A DNA stretch of 64,000 nt from Mesorhizobium sp. ZC-5 (GTDB lineage: Bacteria; Pseudomonadota; Alphaproteobacteria; Rhizobiales; Rhizobiaceae). The translations under genes were made by a program, and so were the position numbers. The stretch covers positions 310,001-374,000 of the forward strand of contig NZ_JAOWPT010000002.1 in the NCBI RefSeq assembly GCF_025753855.1. Direction: 5' to 3'. The stretch's first letter is position 1. Each line of letters begins with the position of its first letter. The notes below the pieces were generated by a model, which saw only the letters and a program-made list of their open reading frames with translations, searched no databases and was not told the origin of the DNA. Shown here piece by piece: positions 37,830 to 48,869 of this stretch.

Positions 37830-38557
37830 GTGCCGCAAAACCCGATACCGCAATGGTGCTCGCGGCGGGGCTGGGTAAACGGATGCTTCCCATTACCGCG
37901 GCGTTGCCCAAACCACTTGTCAGAATCGCGGGAAAAACGCTGCTCGACTGGGGGCTGGACGCCCTCGCGGCGGCGGGCGTTTCGAAGGCCGTGGTCAACG
38001 TCCATTACCTGCCGGATCAGATCGTCGCCCATGTCGCCGGTAGGCAAAAGCCGGAAGTGATCATCTCAGACGAATCGGCGGAACTCCTCGATTCCGCCGG
38101 TGGCATCGCCCACGCGCTGCCCATGCTTGGTGCAGCTCCCTTCTTCATCCTCAACGCCGATACATTCTGGATCGATCGCGCCGCCTCCAATCTCGATCGG
38201 CTCGCCCTTGCATGGGACCCGACGAGGATGGATATCTTGCTGATGCTGGCGGATTTCCAATCGGCGACAGGGCACAGCGGCGGCAGCGATTTCCTGCTCT
38301 CCGGCGATGGCAAGCTTGCGCGTGCGGCCGGGGCCTCGGATGGGCTGATTTATGCGGGCGCTGCGATCCTGCATCCGCGTATTTTTGATGGTGCGCCTCT
38401 CGGACGCCATTCGCTCAATCTTCATTTCGACAAGGCGATCGCGCAAGGCCGCCTGTATGGCATGAAGATGAACGGCCACTGGATCACGGTCGGCACCCCG
38501 GACGCGATCCTGCCGGCCGAGGCCGCCGTTGCCCGCGCGCTGGCGGAAAGGCGATGA
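37826..38557 (+). CDS. murU: N-acetylmuramate alpha-1-phosphate uridylyltransferase
   Basis: Nucleotidyltransferase converting MurNAc-1-phosphate to UDP-MurNAc, so that recycled amino sugar bypasses the fosfomycin-sensitive MurA step. Motifs: MVLAAGLGKRMLPITAALPK (nucleotide-binding, residues about 11-30), KPLVRIAGKTLLDW and the metal-binding FFILNADTFW. 243 residues. Linked to an AmgK-domain gene by a 4-base overlap, which is the strongest reason to call MurU rather than a general sugar-1-P nucleotidyltransferase. Confidence 0.9.
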   Translation: MSAAKPDTAMVLAAGLGKRMLPITAALPKPLVRIAGKTLLDWGLDALAAAGVSKAVVNVHYLPDQIVAHVAGRQKPEVIISDESAELLDSAGGIAHALPMLGAAPFFILNADTFWIDRAASNLDRLALAWDPTRMDILLMLADFQSATGHSGGSDFLLSGDGKLARAAGASDGLIYAGAAILHPRIFDGAPLGRHSLNLHFDKAIAQGRLYGMKMNGHWITVGTPDAILPAEAAVARALAERR

Positions 38558-41500
38558 CCGGCCGCGAGCCGCCGAAGGTCTTTTCGATTCCTGCCGGCGC
38601 GCCATTTCTGCCCACCTTGGCGGAGGCGCTGATATCCGGCGCGCTGGTGCCGGGGTTCCGTCTCGACCGCGACCCGTTGAAGCTTGCCACCGCGACCATC
38701 TTCGTTCCGACACGGCGTGCTGCTCGAGAGCTTCGCAGTGTTTTCGTAGACCTGTACGGTGGCCGCTCGGCTATCCTGCCGACGATCCGTGCGCTTGGTG
38801 AGTTCGACGAGGACGAGGTGCTGTTCGAGCCGAGCGGCGGCGCCGCACTCGACATTGCACCGCCGATTGCCTCGATCGACCGCCTTCTGTTGCTGGCGCC
38901 ACTGGTTCGCGCATGGAAGAGACGGCTTCCGGCCCACGTCGCCGCCCTGTTCGAGGAGGAAGTCGTGGTGCCGGCATCGGTGTCGGATTCGATCTGGCTG
39001 GCGCGCGATCTCGCGGCACTGATGGACGAGATCGAAACCGAAGGCTCCGACTGGTCGAAACTCGGTGAACTCGTATCCGGTGATCTCGCGAGTTGGTGGC
39101 AGGTCACGCTCGACTTCCTCGAGATCGTTACTGCTGCATGGCCGGTACTTCTGAAGGAGCGCGATCGTTCCAATCCCGCCCTGCATCGGAGTGCCCTGAT
39201 TCTGGCCGAAGCGGCTCGCCTGAGGCGGATGCCGCCGGCAGGTCCGGTCATAGCAGCCGGGTCGACCGGCTCGGTTCCGGCGACGGCGGAACTGCTGTCG
39301 GTGATCGCGCAACTGCCGAATGGCGCGGTGGTGCTGCCTGGGCTGGACAGGCATCTCGATAACGGCACCTGGTCGGTGATCGCCGAGGCCGCACCGGAAC
39401 CTTCCGTGCTCGGCCATCCGCAATTCGGTCTCGCCAAGCTGCTGCGAAAATTCGGGCTGCGGCAAATCGATGTCCTGGAAATCGGTGCCGCGTCCAAGCC
39501 GCTTGCGCGTCGTTCCAGGCTGGTGAGCGAGGCGCTTCGTCCGGCGGAAACCACCGACGCCTGGATTGCCAGCCGGGCGGGTTTTCCCGAGGCCGACATT
39601 GGCGACGCGCTTTCCAATGTCACGCTGGTGGAAGCCGCCAACGAACGCGACGAAGCGCTTGCCATCGCAATCGCGTTGCGGCGCGCTATCGCGCCTGGAG
39701 ACAAGAGCGCCGCGCTGGTTGCCACCGACCGCAACCTCGCCCGACGGGTATCGGCGGAATTGTTGCGGTTCGGCATAAGGGCGGATGATTCCGGCGGCTT
39801 GCCGCTTGCCCGCACGGCGCCGGCGACATTGCTGCGGCTGCTCCTGGAAGTGGTATTCCGGCCCGGCGATCCGGTGGCCATCCTTGCGTTGCTGAAGCAC
39901 CCGCTTCTCGGTCTTGGGATGGACCGCACCCAGGTGCGGCGCGCGGCGGAAACGATCGAACTGATCACATTGCGCGGCGGCACCGGCAGACCGGACGTTG
40001 CCGAACTTAGCGAGACGTTCGAGCGGCGTCTTGCGACCGTGGGGGTGGACCGCTACGCGCCCTTCTGGCTGGCGCGCATGAATACGAAGCGGCTCGAGGA
40101 AGCGAGGCAGTTGCTTGCCCGGCTGCGGGAAGGGCTGGAACCGCTTTCTGCTTTCTGTGGCGGAGGGTCCGTATCGCTGCCCGAGATCGTTCGTGCCACC
40201 GTTGTGGCGCTTGAAAATATCGGCCGTGGTGTGGCGGGCGACCTTGTCGATCTATACGCGGGCGATGCCGGAGAAAAACTTGCCGAATTCCTGCGCTCCG
40301 TCCTGGCATCCTCGGCTAGCCTGGATTTCACGGCGCGGGAATGGCCCGACATATTGGCGGCGCTGATCGCGACGGAGGTGGTGAAGCCGGCTGCCGGCGG
40401 CGATGGCCGCGTCTTCATCTGGGGTGCGCTTGAAGCGCGCTTGCAGACCGTCGACACGCTGGTGCTCGGCGGGCTGAATGAAGGCAGTTGGCCACGGCGA
40501 GCCGAAGCCGACCGGTTCATGTCGCGCATCATGAAGGCCGGGATCGATCTGGAGCCGCCGGAGCGGCGCATCGGCCTTGCCGCGCACGATTTCTGGATGG
40601 CGATGGGCACGGAAACGGTCGTGCTTACCCGCGCCGCGCGTTCCGGCGATGCACCGGCGGTTCCGTCGCGATGGCTGCAGCGTCTGCTGACATTCGTCGG
40701 CAAGGATCACGCCGGAAAACTGCGCGCCCGTGGCGACGAACTGCTTGGGTGGACGCGAACGCTGGACCGCGGCGCCGAAGCCCCGTTTGTCAAGCGCCCG
40801 AGGCCCAAACCACGGCTCGACGCGCGGCCGAAACGGTTCTCGGTGACGGAAATCGAGACGCTGCGTCGCGATCCCTATGCGGTCTACGCACGGCGCATCC
40901 TCGGCGTTGCGCCCATCGAGCCGCTGCTGCGCGACCCAGGTGCTGCCGAGCGTGGCACGCTGTTCCACGAGATCATGCATCGCTTCACTGAAAAGCAGGC
41001 CGATCCCGCGTCGGCAGAGGCGGCGTCAATCTTGCTGGAGATTGGACGGTCGTGCTTTGCCGAAGCGGCGCTGCCTGCCGATGTGCAGGCAGTCTGGTGG
41101 CCGCGCTTTGTCGCGCTGGCCGGCAATATCGTCCAATGGGAACGCGACCGCGCCGACGGAATAACAGTCCGCCACGCCGAGGAACGCGCCGAACCCTTGG
41201 CCGTTGGTGAAACGGGCGCCACGCTTTCGGGCCGCGCCGACCGTATCGATCTGCGTCCGGCAGGCATGGCCGACATCCTCGACTACAAGACGGGATCGTC
41301 GCCATCCAGGGGCCAGGCGCATACGCTGCTGGCGCCGCAACTCGCGCTTGAAGGCGCATTGCTCAAGAGAGGGGCGTTCAAGGCGTTCGGACCGCGGCAG
41401 CCGTCGCAGCTTGCCTTCGTTCGATTCAAGGCGAATGGCGAAGTCGAGGAACAATCAATCCTGGAGCACGATCGCAAGAGCAAGTCCGGGCCCGAACTGG

Positions 41501-41682
41501 CCGACGACGCATGGCGCCGGCTGGAGCAGCTTCTCCAGCACTACAACGATCTCGAAACCGGCTATCTCTCTCGCGCGCTGCCGTTCCGCGAGGGAGACAT
41601 GGACGGCGACTACGATCATCTCGCCCGCGTGCTCGAATGGTCGGCGGGCGCTGATGACTCTGAAATGGAAGGCGGCGAATGA
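38554..41682 (+). CDS. addB: Double-strand break repair protein AddB
   Basis: 1042-residue subunit of the AddAB helicase-nuclease, the RecBCD counterpart. The N-terminal helicase-like part includes IFVPTRRAARELRSVF; the middle has LVLGGLNEGSWPRRAEADRFM. The C-terminal PD-(D/E)xK nuclease block runs LRRDPYAVYARRIL, GTLFHEIMHRF, then ILDYKTGSSPSRGQA. Overlaps murU by 4 bases and addA by 4 bases. Confidence 0.95.
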   Translation: MTGREPPKVFSIPAGAPFLPTLAEALISGALVPGFRLDRDPLKLATATIFVPTRRAARELRSVFVDLYGGRSAILPTIRALGEFDEDEVLFEPSGGAALDIAPPIASIDRLLLLAPLVRAWKRRLPAHVAALFEEEVVVPASVSDSIWLARDLAALMDEIETEGSDWSKLGELVSGDLASWWQVTLDFLEIVTAAWPVLLKERDRSNPALHRSALILAEAARLRRMPPAGPVIAAGSTGSVPATAELLSVIAQLPNGAVVLPGLDRHLDNGTWSVIAEAAPEPSVLGHPQFGLAKLLRKFGLRQIDVLEIGAASKPLARRSRLVSEALRPAETTDAWIASRAGFPEADIGDALSNVTLVEAANERDEALAIAIALRRAIAPGDKSAALVATDRNLARRVSAELLRFGIRADDSGGLPLARTAPATLLRLLLEVVFRPGDPVAILALLKHPLLGLGMDRTQVRRAAETIELITLRGGTGRPDVAELSETFERRLATVGVDRYAPFWLARMNTKRLEEARQLLARLREGLEPLSAFCGGGSVSLPEIVRATVVALENIGRGVAGDLVDLYAGDAGEKLAEFLRSVLASSASLDFTAREWPDILAALIATEVVKPAAGGDGRVFIWGALEARLQTVDTLVLGGLNEGSWPRRAEADRFMSRIMKAGIDLEPPERRIGLAAHDFWMAMGTETVVLTRAARSGDAPAVPSRWLQRLLTFVGKDHAGKLRARGDELLGWTRTLDRGAEAPFVKRPRPKPRLDARPKRFSVTEIETLRRDPYAVYARRILGVAPIEPLLRDPGAAERGTLFHEIMHRFTEKQADPASAEAASILLEIGRSCFAEAALPADVQAVWWPRFVALAGNIVQWERDRADGITVRHAEERAEPLAVGETGATLSGRADRIDLRPAGMADILDYKTGSSPSRGQAHTLLAPQLALEGALLKRGAFKAFGPRQPSQLAFVRFKANGEVEEQSILEHDRKSKSGPELADDAWRRLEQLLQHYNDLETGYLSRALPFREGDMDGDYDHLARVLEWSAGADDSEMEGGE

Positions 41683-44600
41683 AGCAGCCGCGCGTCATTC
41701 CGCAGGACACCATCGCGCTTCAGGCCAAGGCGTCGGACCCGCGCAACTCGGTCTGGGTTTCGGCCAACGCCGGATCCGGCAAGACGCATGTGTTGTCGCA
41801 GCGGGTGACGCGGCTTTTGCTGGAAGGCACCGACCCGTCGAAGATCCTGTGCCTCACCTATACGCGTGCGGCGGCGGCCAACATGGCAAACCGCGTCTTC
41901 GGTAATCTCGCCAAGTGGACGATGCTCGACGACGCGGCCCTGTCGGCCGAGATCGAGGCCATCGACGGCGGCCGGCCCGGCCGCAGCAAGCTGGCGCGCG
42001 CCCGTCGGCTTTTTGCCACCGCGCTGGAGACCCCGGGCGGCCTGAAGATACAGACCATCCACGCCTTCTGCGAGGCGCTGCTGCATCAGTTTCCGCTCGA
42101 AGCAAATATCGCCGGGCATTTCGAAATGCTCGATTCGCAGATGGAGGCGGCGCTCGTCGGCGAAGCCCGGCGCGATATGATCTCCGGCGCCGCGAGTGAG
42201 GAGAATCTTGAACTTGCCGAAGCTTTCGCAACTATTCTCGAGCGCGGCGGCGAGTTCGGCCTTGACAGCCTGCTGACGGAAATCGTCCAGAAACGCGATC
42301 GGATACGCCGTTTCATCGAGCAGGTCATCAGCCCCGGCGAACCGTTCATCGACCTGTTCGAAGAGTTCGGCTTCGACCCGCATGAGACCGCGGAAGCCAT
42401 CGCCGCCTCGATCTGGCCGGATGCGTATTTCGACGAAAGCTTTGCCGGCGAATATCTGCGGCGGGCCGAGCATGCCGGCAAGAGTGTGGCCGAGACTTTT
42501 GCGCGAAATGTCCTCGAGGCTTGCCGCATCGCCGATCCGATAAAGCGACTGCGGGGGCTCAAGGAAACATTCCTCACCAAGAAATCAGGAGAGGGATGGC
42601 AGCCGCGCAGCATCAGGCAGATCGCGGCCAAGAATGTCGCCAACCATTTTCCGCTTTTCGAGCAGTCCTTCGAACGCATGGCGACGACGATTCGCGAGAC
42701 ATCGGATCGCCTGGCGCTGTTTCGCATGCTGGAAGGCACGCGTGCCGCGTTGATTGTCGCCGACTGGCTGATCGCCCGCTACGAGCAGCTCAAAAGCGAG
42801 CGCGGTTTCCTCGACTTCAACGATCTCATCAACCGTACGGTCCGCCTGCTGGCGCGGCAGGATGCCGGCCCCTGGGTGCAATACAAGCTGGACAAAGGCA
42901 TCGATCACATACTGATTGACGAAGCGCAGGACACCAGCCCCGACCAGTGGGAGGTGGTGAAGAAACTTGCTTCCGAGTTTTTCTCGGGCCTTGGCGCGCG
43001 CGACGATATCCACCGCACCATCTTCGCCGTCGGCGATGAGAAACAGTCGATCTATTCCTTCCAGGGCGCCGATCCGGAATCCTTCGCGGCAAGCGGCCAG
43101 GAATTTTCGGGGCGGGTGCGCGATGCCAGCGGCAATTTCGAGCCGGTCAAGCTCACCTGGTCATTCCGTTCCACGGACGATGTGCTTTCGGCCGTTGACC
43201 TCGTGTTCGCGCGCGAGGATGTGCGCAAGGGGCTTACCCGCGACTCCGGTCCACTCGGCCACAAAGCGATCCGCGCCGGAGCGCCAGGCTATGTGGAAGT
43301 CTGGCCGACCCTCGGCGCCGACGCGGTGGAGGAGCCCGACGACTGGAGACTGGCGGTCGACCATACGAAGGCGCCTGCCGTCAGGGTCGCCGAAAATGTC
43401 GCCAGGACCATCGAGGGTTGGATCGGTGCCGGCGAGATCATCGAGGGCTCCGGCAAGCGGCTCGCCGCCGGCGACGTGCTGGTGCTGGTCCGCAAGCGCG
43501 ACCGTTTCGTGCACGCTTTGTCGCGCAGCCTGAAAAGCCGGGGCATCCCCGTTGCCGGCGCCGACCGGCTCAGCCTGCCGGCGCATATCGCGGTGAAGGA
43601 TCTGGCGGCGCTTGGGCGCTTCCTGTTGCAGCCGGAAGATGACCTGTCGCTGGCCGCCATCCTCAAGAGCCCGATCTTTGCCGAGAGCGAGGAGACGCTG
43701 TTCCAGCTCGCCTGGAACCGGCCCAAGGGCCAGTCGCTGATTGCGTCGCTGCGGCGAAAGGCGGAGACCGACCTGCTGCTCACGGGCATCGTCGGCCAGC
43801 TCGACAAATGGGCAACCGAGGCCGCCTTCAAGCCGGTGTTCGAATTTTACGCCGGCGTTCTCGGTCGCGATCAGGTCCGCAAGAAGATGGTCGGCCGGCT
43901 TGGCCATGAGGCGGGCGACATCCTCGACGAGTTCCTGAATTTTTGCCTCGCCGAGGAACAGACCGGCCTGCCGGGCCTCGAAGCTTTCCTCGCGACGCTG
44001 GAGAGCGCCGGTCCCGAGATCAAGCGCGAGATGGACCAGACCCGCAACGAGGTTCGCATCATGACGGTGCATGCGGCAAAGGGGCTGGAGGCTCCTGTCG
44101 TCTTCCTCGTCGACAGCGGCGCAGCACCGTTCAGCGAGCAGCATCTGTCGCGGCTGATGCCGTTCGAACCGCGAAAGGGCCTGTGGCAGGGGAGCGGGTT
44201 TCTCTGGCGGTCGGCGGCCGAGGTCGCCAACGGGTTTTCGCAGGAGGTTGGCAGGCGGGCGAGGGAGAAGGCGGAAGAGGAATATCGCCGGCTGCTCTAT
44301 GTCGGCATGACGCGCGCGGAGGACCGGCTGATTGTCTGTGGCTATCACGGCAAGCGCGCCCCGGACAGCGCGACCTGGCATTCGATCGTCGACCGGGCGC
44401 TCGGGGGCGCTGAAGAGAGCGAGGCGCGACAGAATTCGCTGACCGGCGAAACAGTCCATCGCTACCGCGTCACCAAGACGCCGGCATTGGCTCCCCGGAG
44501 CGAAGACGATACGGCACAGCCGATCCTTGCCGTTTTGCCTCCCGAACTGTCAGGAACACTCGCGCAGCCCCCGATACTGCCGCGGCCGCTCTCGCCGTCG

Positions 44601-45206
44601 GGCGCATCGGCGCTGATCGAGGAGGACAACGAGCCTGTTCCGTCGACGCGCTCGCCGGTGCTCGATGCCTCGGAAGAACCATCCTTCGCTATCCAGCGTG
44701 GCCTCGCCATGCATCGCCTGCTGCAGATGCTTCCAGGTCTGCCGGAGATCGAGAGGGATACCGCGGCGCGTCGTTATCTCGGCCGCGCCGGTGCCGACTG
44801 GAAAGAGGAAGAGCGGCAGCAGGCGCTCGACGCGGTCGACGTCATTCTCGGCGATTCCCGCTTCGCGCCGCTGTTTGCAGAAGGCTCTCGCGCCGAAGTG
44901 GCGATCATGGGCAGGCTTGTCGTCAGAGGCCGCGAGCGCGCGGTGTCAGGCAAGATCGACCGTCTCGCCATCACACCCAACGAGGTGATGATCGTCGATT
45001 ACAAGACCAACCGGCCACCGCCTTCCGTGATCGGCGATGTGCCGGAGGCCTATATCCTGCAGATGGCGCTTTACCGTGCCTTGTTGCAGCCCCTCTATCC
45101 GGACCGTACGGTCTCGGCGGCCTTGCTGTTCACCGAAGTTCCGCGGCTCATTCCAATTGACGGCGCGATCATGGACGCCGCCCTTGCCCGACTCACGCAG
45201 CCGTGA
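41679..45206 (+). CDS. addA: Double-strand break repair helicase AddA
   Basis: 1175-residue UvrD-like helicase plus nuclease. Motif [17 protein letters not shown], Ia [89 protein letters not shown]-terminal nuclease Asp and Lys in [11 protein letters not shown]. All catalytic residues that I can identify are present, so the complex should be active. Ends 74 bases before trxA and is probably in the divL-tsaE-murU-addB unit. Confidence 0.96.
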   Translation: MKQPRVIPQDTIALQAKASDPRNSVWVSANAGSGKTHVLSQRVTRLLLEGTDPSKILCLTYTRAAAANMANRVFGNLAKWTMLDDAALSAEIEAIDGGRPGRSKLARARRLFATALETPGGLKIQTIHAFCEALLHQFPLEANIAGHFEMLDSQMEAALVGEARRDMISGAASEENLELAEAFATILERGGEFGLDSLLTEIVQKRDRIRRFIEQVISPGEPFIDLFEEFGFDPHETAEAIAASIWPDAYFDESFAGEYLRRAEHAGKSVAETFARNVLEACRIADPIKRLRGLKETFLTKKSGEGWQPRSIRQIAAKNVANHFPLFEQSFERMATTIRETSDRLALFRMLEGTRAALIVADWLIARYEQLKSERGFLDFNDLINRTVRLLARQDAGPWVQYKLDKGIDHILIDEAQDTSPDQWEVVKKLASEFFSGLGARDDIHRTIFAVGDEKQSIYSFQGADPESFAASGQEFSGRVRDASGNFEPVKLTWSFRSTDDVLSAVDLVFAREDVRKGLTRDSGPLGHKAIRAGAPGYVEVWPTLGADAVEEPDDWRLAVDHTKAPAVRVAENVARTIEGWIGAGEIIEGSGKRLAAGDVLVLVRKRDRFVHALSRSLKSRGIPVAGADRLSLPAHIAVKDLAALGRFLLQPEDDLSLAAILKSPIFAESEETLFQLAWNRPKGQSLIASLRRKAETDLLLTGIVGQLDKWATEAAFKPVFEFYAGVLGRDQVRKKMVGRLGHEAGDILDEFLNFCLAEEQTGLPGLEAFLATLESAGPEIKREMDQTRNEVRIMTVHAAKGLEAPVVFLVDSGAAPFSEQHLSRLMPFEPRKGLWQGSGFLWRSAAEVANGFSQEVGRRAREKAEEEYRRLLYVGMTRAEDRLIVCGYHGKRAPDSATWHSIVDRALGGAEESEARQNSLTGETVHRYRVTKTPALAPRSEDDTAQPILAVLPPELSGTLAQPPILPRPLSPSGASALIEEDNEPVPSTRSPVLDASEEPSFAIQRGLAMHRLLQMLPGLPEIERDTAARRYLGRAGADWKEEERQQALDAVDVILGDSRFAPLFAEGSRAEVAIMGRLVVRGRERAVSGKIDRLAITPNEVMIVDYKTNRPPPSVIGDVPEAYILQMALYRALLQPLYPDRTVSAALLFTEVPRLIPIDGAIMDAALARLTQP

Positions 45207-45280
45207 CACAAAACCTGCTTGAACGAGCCGGCTATCTGCACCACATATTGTGCGACATCGAACACCCGAAAGGATTTCAC

Positions 45281-45604
45281 ATGGCCACGGTCAAGGTCGA
45301 CAACAGCAACTTTCAGGCAGACGTGCTGCAGGCCAACGAGCCGGTGGTCGTCGATTTCTGGGCCGAATGGTGCGGCCCCTGCAAGATGATCGCGCCGGCA
45401 CTCGAGGAGATTGCCACCGAACTCGGCGGCAAAGTGAAGATCGCCAAGCTGAACATCGATGAGAACCCGGAACTCGCCGCCAAGTTCGGCGTGCGTTCCA
45501 TCCCGACGCTCATGATCTTCAAGGCCGGCGAAGTTGCTGACATCAAGGTCGGCGCCGCACCGAAAACCGCGCTTTCGCACTGGATCAACGGCGCCGTCGC
45601 CTGA
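45281..45604 (+). CDS. trxA: Thioredoxin 1
   Basis: General cytoplasmic disulfide reductant. Active site WCGPC at residues 30-34 in [19 protein letters not shown]; cis-Pro loop [18 protein letters not shown] 45281 follows GAAAGGA at the right distance; an upstream in-frame start at 45203 overlaps addA and adds nothing conserved. 107 residues. Downstream of addA, with its own terminator. Confidence 0.97.
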   Translation: MATVKVDNSNFQADVLQANEPVVVDFWAEWCGPCKMIAPALEEIATELGGKVKIAKLNIDENPELAAKFGVRSIPTLMIFKAGEVADIKVGAAPKTALSHWINGAVA

Positions 45605-45628
45605 TCCGAGCCTTTTTTCGATACATTG

Positions 45629-45655
45629 AGCCCGGCCATCGCGCCGGGCTTTTTG
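45629..45655 (+). terminator. Intrinsic terminator of trxA
   Basis: AGCCCGGC (45629-45636) pairs with GCCGGGCT (45643-45650), loop CATCGC, followed by TTTTG. Lies 25 bases after the trxA stop and before convergent folC. Confidence 0.88.
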
Positions 45656-45696
45656 TTGGCGAGCGTGAGATTATAGCCGGCGTCGCGAGGCAGCCC

Positions 45697-47031
45697 TCAG
45701 GTCGGTGCCGTCCCGTTCTCCGCCAGCACTTCGCCGGCGAGATAGAGCGACCCGCCGATCAGGATGCGTGGCGGCGTTTCGCCGGGATCCCAGGTGTCGC
45801 GCAGCAGCATCAGCGCATTGGCGACCGAATTGACGGGCTCGGCCGAGAGGCCGGCGGCGATCGCCCGGTTCGCGAGTTCGGCGTTGGGCACGCCGGCATC
45901 GCTGGAGTTGACCGGAACGGCATAGACATGCCGCGCCATGCCTTCGAAGGCGTGGAAAAAGCCGACCTGGTCCTTGGTATTGAGCATGCCGCAGATCAGG
46001 AACAGCGGCCGGGCGAACCGCTCTTCCTGTTCGGCTAGAGCTTCGGCCACCACCACCCCCGCGCCCGGATTATGACCGCCGTCGATCCACACTTCCGCTC
46101 CCTCCGGCGCAAGGTCCGACAGTTTGCCCTTGGGCAGCCTCTGCATGCGCCCCGGCCAGTCGACCGTGGTCATTGCCCGATCGGCGGCGCGCTGGTTGAG
46201 TTCGAAGCCGGCTGCCTTGACGCCGGCTATTGCAGCTGCGGCGTTGGCGTACTGATGGCGGCCCGGAAGTTTCGGTGGGGTCAGATCCATCAGCCCCATC
46301 TCGTCCTGATAGATCATGCGGCCGTTTTCCTCGTAAGCGAGAAAGTCCTGACCATAGATGAAGGTCGGGCATCCCAGCCTCCCGGCGGTGTCGACCACCA
46401 CATCCTGCGCGACTTGCGTCTCCTGGGCGCCGATTACCACCGGTACGCCCGGCTTGATGATGCCCGCCTTCTCCACGGCGATCAGTTCGACGCGATCGCC
46501 GAGATAGGCCTCATGGTCGAGCGAGATCGGCATGATGACCGAAACAGCCGGCCTTTTGATGACGTTGGTTGCATCGAACCGCCCACCCAATCCGACTTCA
46601 ATGATTGCCACGTCGGCCGGGTACTCGGAGAACAAAAGGAAAGTTACGGCGGTCAGAATCTCGAAGACCGTGATGTGCTCGCCGGCATTGGCCTCGGCGG
46701 CCCGTGCGACTGCCTTGGCGAGCACCTCATCCGTCACCAGCCGGCTGCCGCCGGCCGCGCCGATACGATACCGCTCATGCCAATAGACCAGATGTGGCGA
46801 GGTGTGGACATGCACCCGCAATCCGGACGCTTCCAGCAGCGCCCGTGAAAACGCCGCCGCGGAACCCTTGCCGTTGGTCCCGGCTATATGGATGACCGGC
46901 GGCAGCCTGTCCTGTGGGTTGCCCAGTTTGTCCAGCAGCCGGGTGATGCGATCCAACGAAAGGTCGAAGCCTTTCGGGTGCAGCCTCATCAGGCGCTCGA
47001 TTTCCTGATCGGCAGCTGTCATTGTCATCAT
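45697..47031 (-). CDS. folC: Bifunctional dihydrofolate synthase/folylpolyglutamate synthase
   Basis: Adds glutamate to dihydropteroate and to folates. P-loop VIHIAGTNGKGSAAAFSRALL, then FEILTAVTFLLFSEYPADVAIIEVGLGGRFDATNV split across the Mur-ligase-like core, and the C-terminal WIDGGHNPGAG. ATG 47031 has AGGG eight bases upstream; GTG 47040 is an alternative. 444 residues. Begins 39 bases after accD, the usual accD-folC pairing. Confidence 0.96.
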   Translation of the reverse strand: MMTMTAADQEIERLMRLHPKGFDLSLDRITRLLDKLGNPQDRLPPVIHIAGTNGKGSAAAFSRALLEASGLRVHVHTSPHLVYWHERYRIGAAGGSRLVTDEVLAKAVARAAEANAGEHITVFEILTAVTFLLFSEYPADVAIIEVGLGGRFDATNVIKRPAVSVIMPISLDHEAYLGDRVELIAVEKAGIIKPGVPVVIGAQETQVAQDVVVDTAGRLGCPTFIYGQDFLAYEENGRMIYQDEMGLMDLTPPKLPGRHQYANAAAAIAGVKAAGFELNQRAADRAMTTVDWPGRMQRLPKGKLSDLAPEGAEVWIDGGHNPGAGVVVAEALAEQEERFARPLFLICGMLNTKDQVGFFHAFEGMARHVYAVPVNSSDAGVPNAELANRAIAAGLSAEPVNSVANALMLLRDTWDPGETPPRILIGGSLYLAGEVLAENGTAPT

Positions 47032-47070
47032 GAATTGCACCCTGGGCGAACGGCGCCCGAGCCTTGGCGA

Positions 47071-47991
47071 TCAGAGCTGCGGACGTACTTCGCCCGATAC
47101 CACCGCCGGCGGCAGGATCTCAGGCTCGATTGCGTCGGAAACCGACGTTTTCAGCAGGATTTTGAGCAACCGCGCGATCGTCGAACGCAACTCGAGCCGC
47201 GACACGACCATGTCGACCATGCCGTGTTCCATCAGGTATTCGGAACGCTGGAAGCCTTCCGGCAGCTTTTCGCGGATCGTCTGCTCGATCACCCGCGGTC
47301 CAGCAAAGCCGATCAACGCGCCGGGCTCGGCGATATGGATGTCGCCCAGCATTGCATAGGAAGCCGTCACGCCGCCGGTCGTCGGATTGGTGAGCACCAC
47401 GATATATGGCAACCCGGCTTCTTTCAGCCGGTCGACCGCGACGGTTGTGCGGGCAAGCTGCATCAGAGACAGGATGCCTTCCTGCATGCGCGCGCCGCCG
47501 GATGCGGCGAACAGCACGAGCGGCCGCTTCTTCTCGACCGCCGTCTCGAAGCCGCGGATGATGGCCTCGCCGGCGGCCATGCCGAGCGAACCGCCCATGA
47601 AGGCGAAATCCTGTACGGTCGCGACGATCGGCAGGTTTTCGATGGTGCCGAGCCCGTTGACGATGGCATCATCCATGCCGGTCTTGGTCCTGGCGTCCTT
47701 CAGGCGGTCGGTGTAGCGCTTCTCGTCGCGGAATTTCAGCGGATCGACCGCGACCTTCGGGTTCTCCAACTGATCGAATTTACCGTCGTCGAAGAAGAAT
47801 CTCAGCCGTTCCTTGGCCGAAATCTTCATGTGATGTCCGGATGACGGGATCACAAACTGGTTGCTCTCCAGATCCTTGTGAAAGACCATCTCGCCGGTTT
47901 CGGGATCCTTGATCCAGAGGTTTTCCGGCATATCGCGGCGGCCGAGCATCGAATTGATCTTCGGCCGGACGTAGTTGGTGATCCAGTTCAT
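47071..47991 (-). CDS. accD: Acetyl-CoA carboxylase carboxyltransferase subunit beta
   Basis: Carboxyltransferase half of acetyl-CoA carboxylase, making malonyl-CoA. Core motifs: FNFMGGSLG-like [30 protein letters not shown] and [20 protein letters not shown]. Start ATG 47991 ([12 protein letters not shown]) has GGAG about nine bases before it. The 306-residue product contains no cysteine at all, so the four-Cys zinc ribbon of E. coli AccD (which should fall near [13 protein letters not shown]) is absent. Lies between trpA and folC. Confidence 0.96.
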   Translation of the reverse strand: MNWITNYVRPKINSMLGRRDMPENLWIKDPETGEMVFHKDLESNQFVIPSSGHHMKISAKERLRFFFDDGKFDQLENPKVAVDPLKFRDEKRYTDRLKDARTKTGMDDAIVNGLGTIENLPIVATVQDFAFMGGSLGMAAGEAIIRGFETAVEKKRPLVLFAASGGARMQEGILSLMQLARTTVAVDRLKEAGLPYIVVLTNPTTGGVTASYAMLGDIHIAEPGALIGFAGPRVIEQTIREKLPEGFQRSEYLMEHGMVDMVVSRLELRSTIARLLKILLKTSVSDAIEPEILPPAVVSGEVRPQL

Positions 47992-48031
47992 CTGATCGGC
48001 TCCAAATTGTCCGAAAGTGATGGAAAAATTG

Positions 48032-48868
48032 TTAGGCCGAAGCAAGGCGCGCCGCGCGCACCCCTTGCGACAGGCCGTTGACCAGTGTCGCCACGGCTTC
48101 AGCGGGTTCGGCGGTCTTTTCGCCCTTTGGCCCGAGAACGTTGGCGACAGCGTTGACGATCGCGGTGCCCACCACGACGCCGTCGGCCGAGGCGCCGATG
48201 ACGCGTGCCTGCTCGGCGGTCTTCACACCGAAGCCGACGCAGACCGGAAGGTCGGTGTGCCCCTTGATGCGCTTCACCGCTTCTGCGACCGCGCCGGTGT
48301 CGGCCAGCGCCGAACCGGTAATGCCGGTCATCGAGACATAATAGACGAAGCCCGAAGTGTTCTGCAGCACCTTCGGCAGGCGTTTGTCGTCGGTGGTCGG
48401 TGTCGCCAGGCGGATGAAATTGACGCCTGCCTTGAGCGCCGGAATGCAGAGCTCCTCATCCATTTCCGGCGGCAGGTCGACGACGATCAGCCCGTCGATT
48501 CCGGCATCGATCGCATCAGTGAGGAACCGGTCGACGCCATAGATGTAGATCGGGTTGTAATAGCCCATCAGGACGATCGGCGTTTCGTTGTCGCCGGTCC
48601 GGAATTCACGAGCCAGCCGCAACGTCTTCTCCAGCGTCTGGCCGCCTTTCAGCGCCCGCAGGCCGGCCGCCTGGATAGCAGGGCCGTCGGCCATCGGGTC
48701 GGAAAACGGCATGCCCATCTCGATCACGTCGCTACCGGCCTTGGGCAGGGCTTTCATGATGGCGAGCGAGGTGTCGTAGTCCGGATCGCCCCCCATGAAA
48801 TAGGTGACGAGCGCCGGACGCCCTTCGGCCTTGACCTTTTCGAAACGGCGGTCGATGCGCGTGGTCAT
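48032..48868 (-). CDS. trpA: Tryptophan synthase alpha chain
   Basis: Cleaves indole-3-glycerol phosphate to indole. Catalytic Glu in [16 protein letters not shown] and Asp in [11 protein letters not shown]; phosphate loop [13 protein letters not shown]. 278 residues. Starts one base after the trpB stop, consistent with coupled expression of the two subunits. Confidence 0.97.
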   Translation of the reverse strand: MTTRIDRRFEKVKAEGRPALVTYFMGGDPDYDTSLAIMKALPKAGSDVIEMGMPFSDPMADGPAIQAAGLRALKGGQTLEKTLRLAREFRTGDNETPIVLMGYYNPIYIYGVDRFLTDAIDAGIDGLIVVDLPPEMDEELCIPALKAGVNFIRLATPTTDDKRLPKVLQNTSGFVYYVSMTGITGSALADTGAVAEAVKRIKGHTDLPVCVGFGVKTAEQARVIGASADGVVVGTAIVNAVANVLGPKGEKTAEPAEAVATLVNGLSQGVRAARLASA

Positions 48869-48869
48869 C

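Noticed and set aside
43161-44459. 432-codon minus-strand open frame
   Set aside because: Antisense to addA between helicase motifs III and VI.
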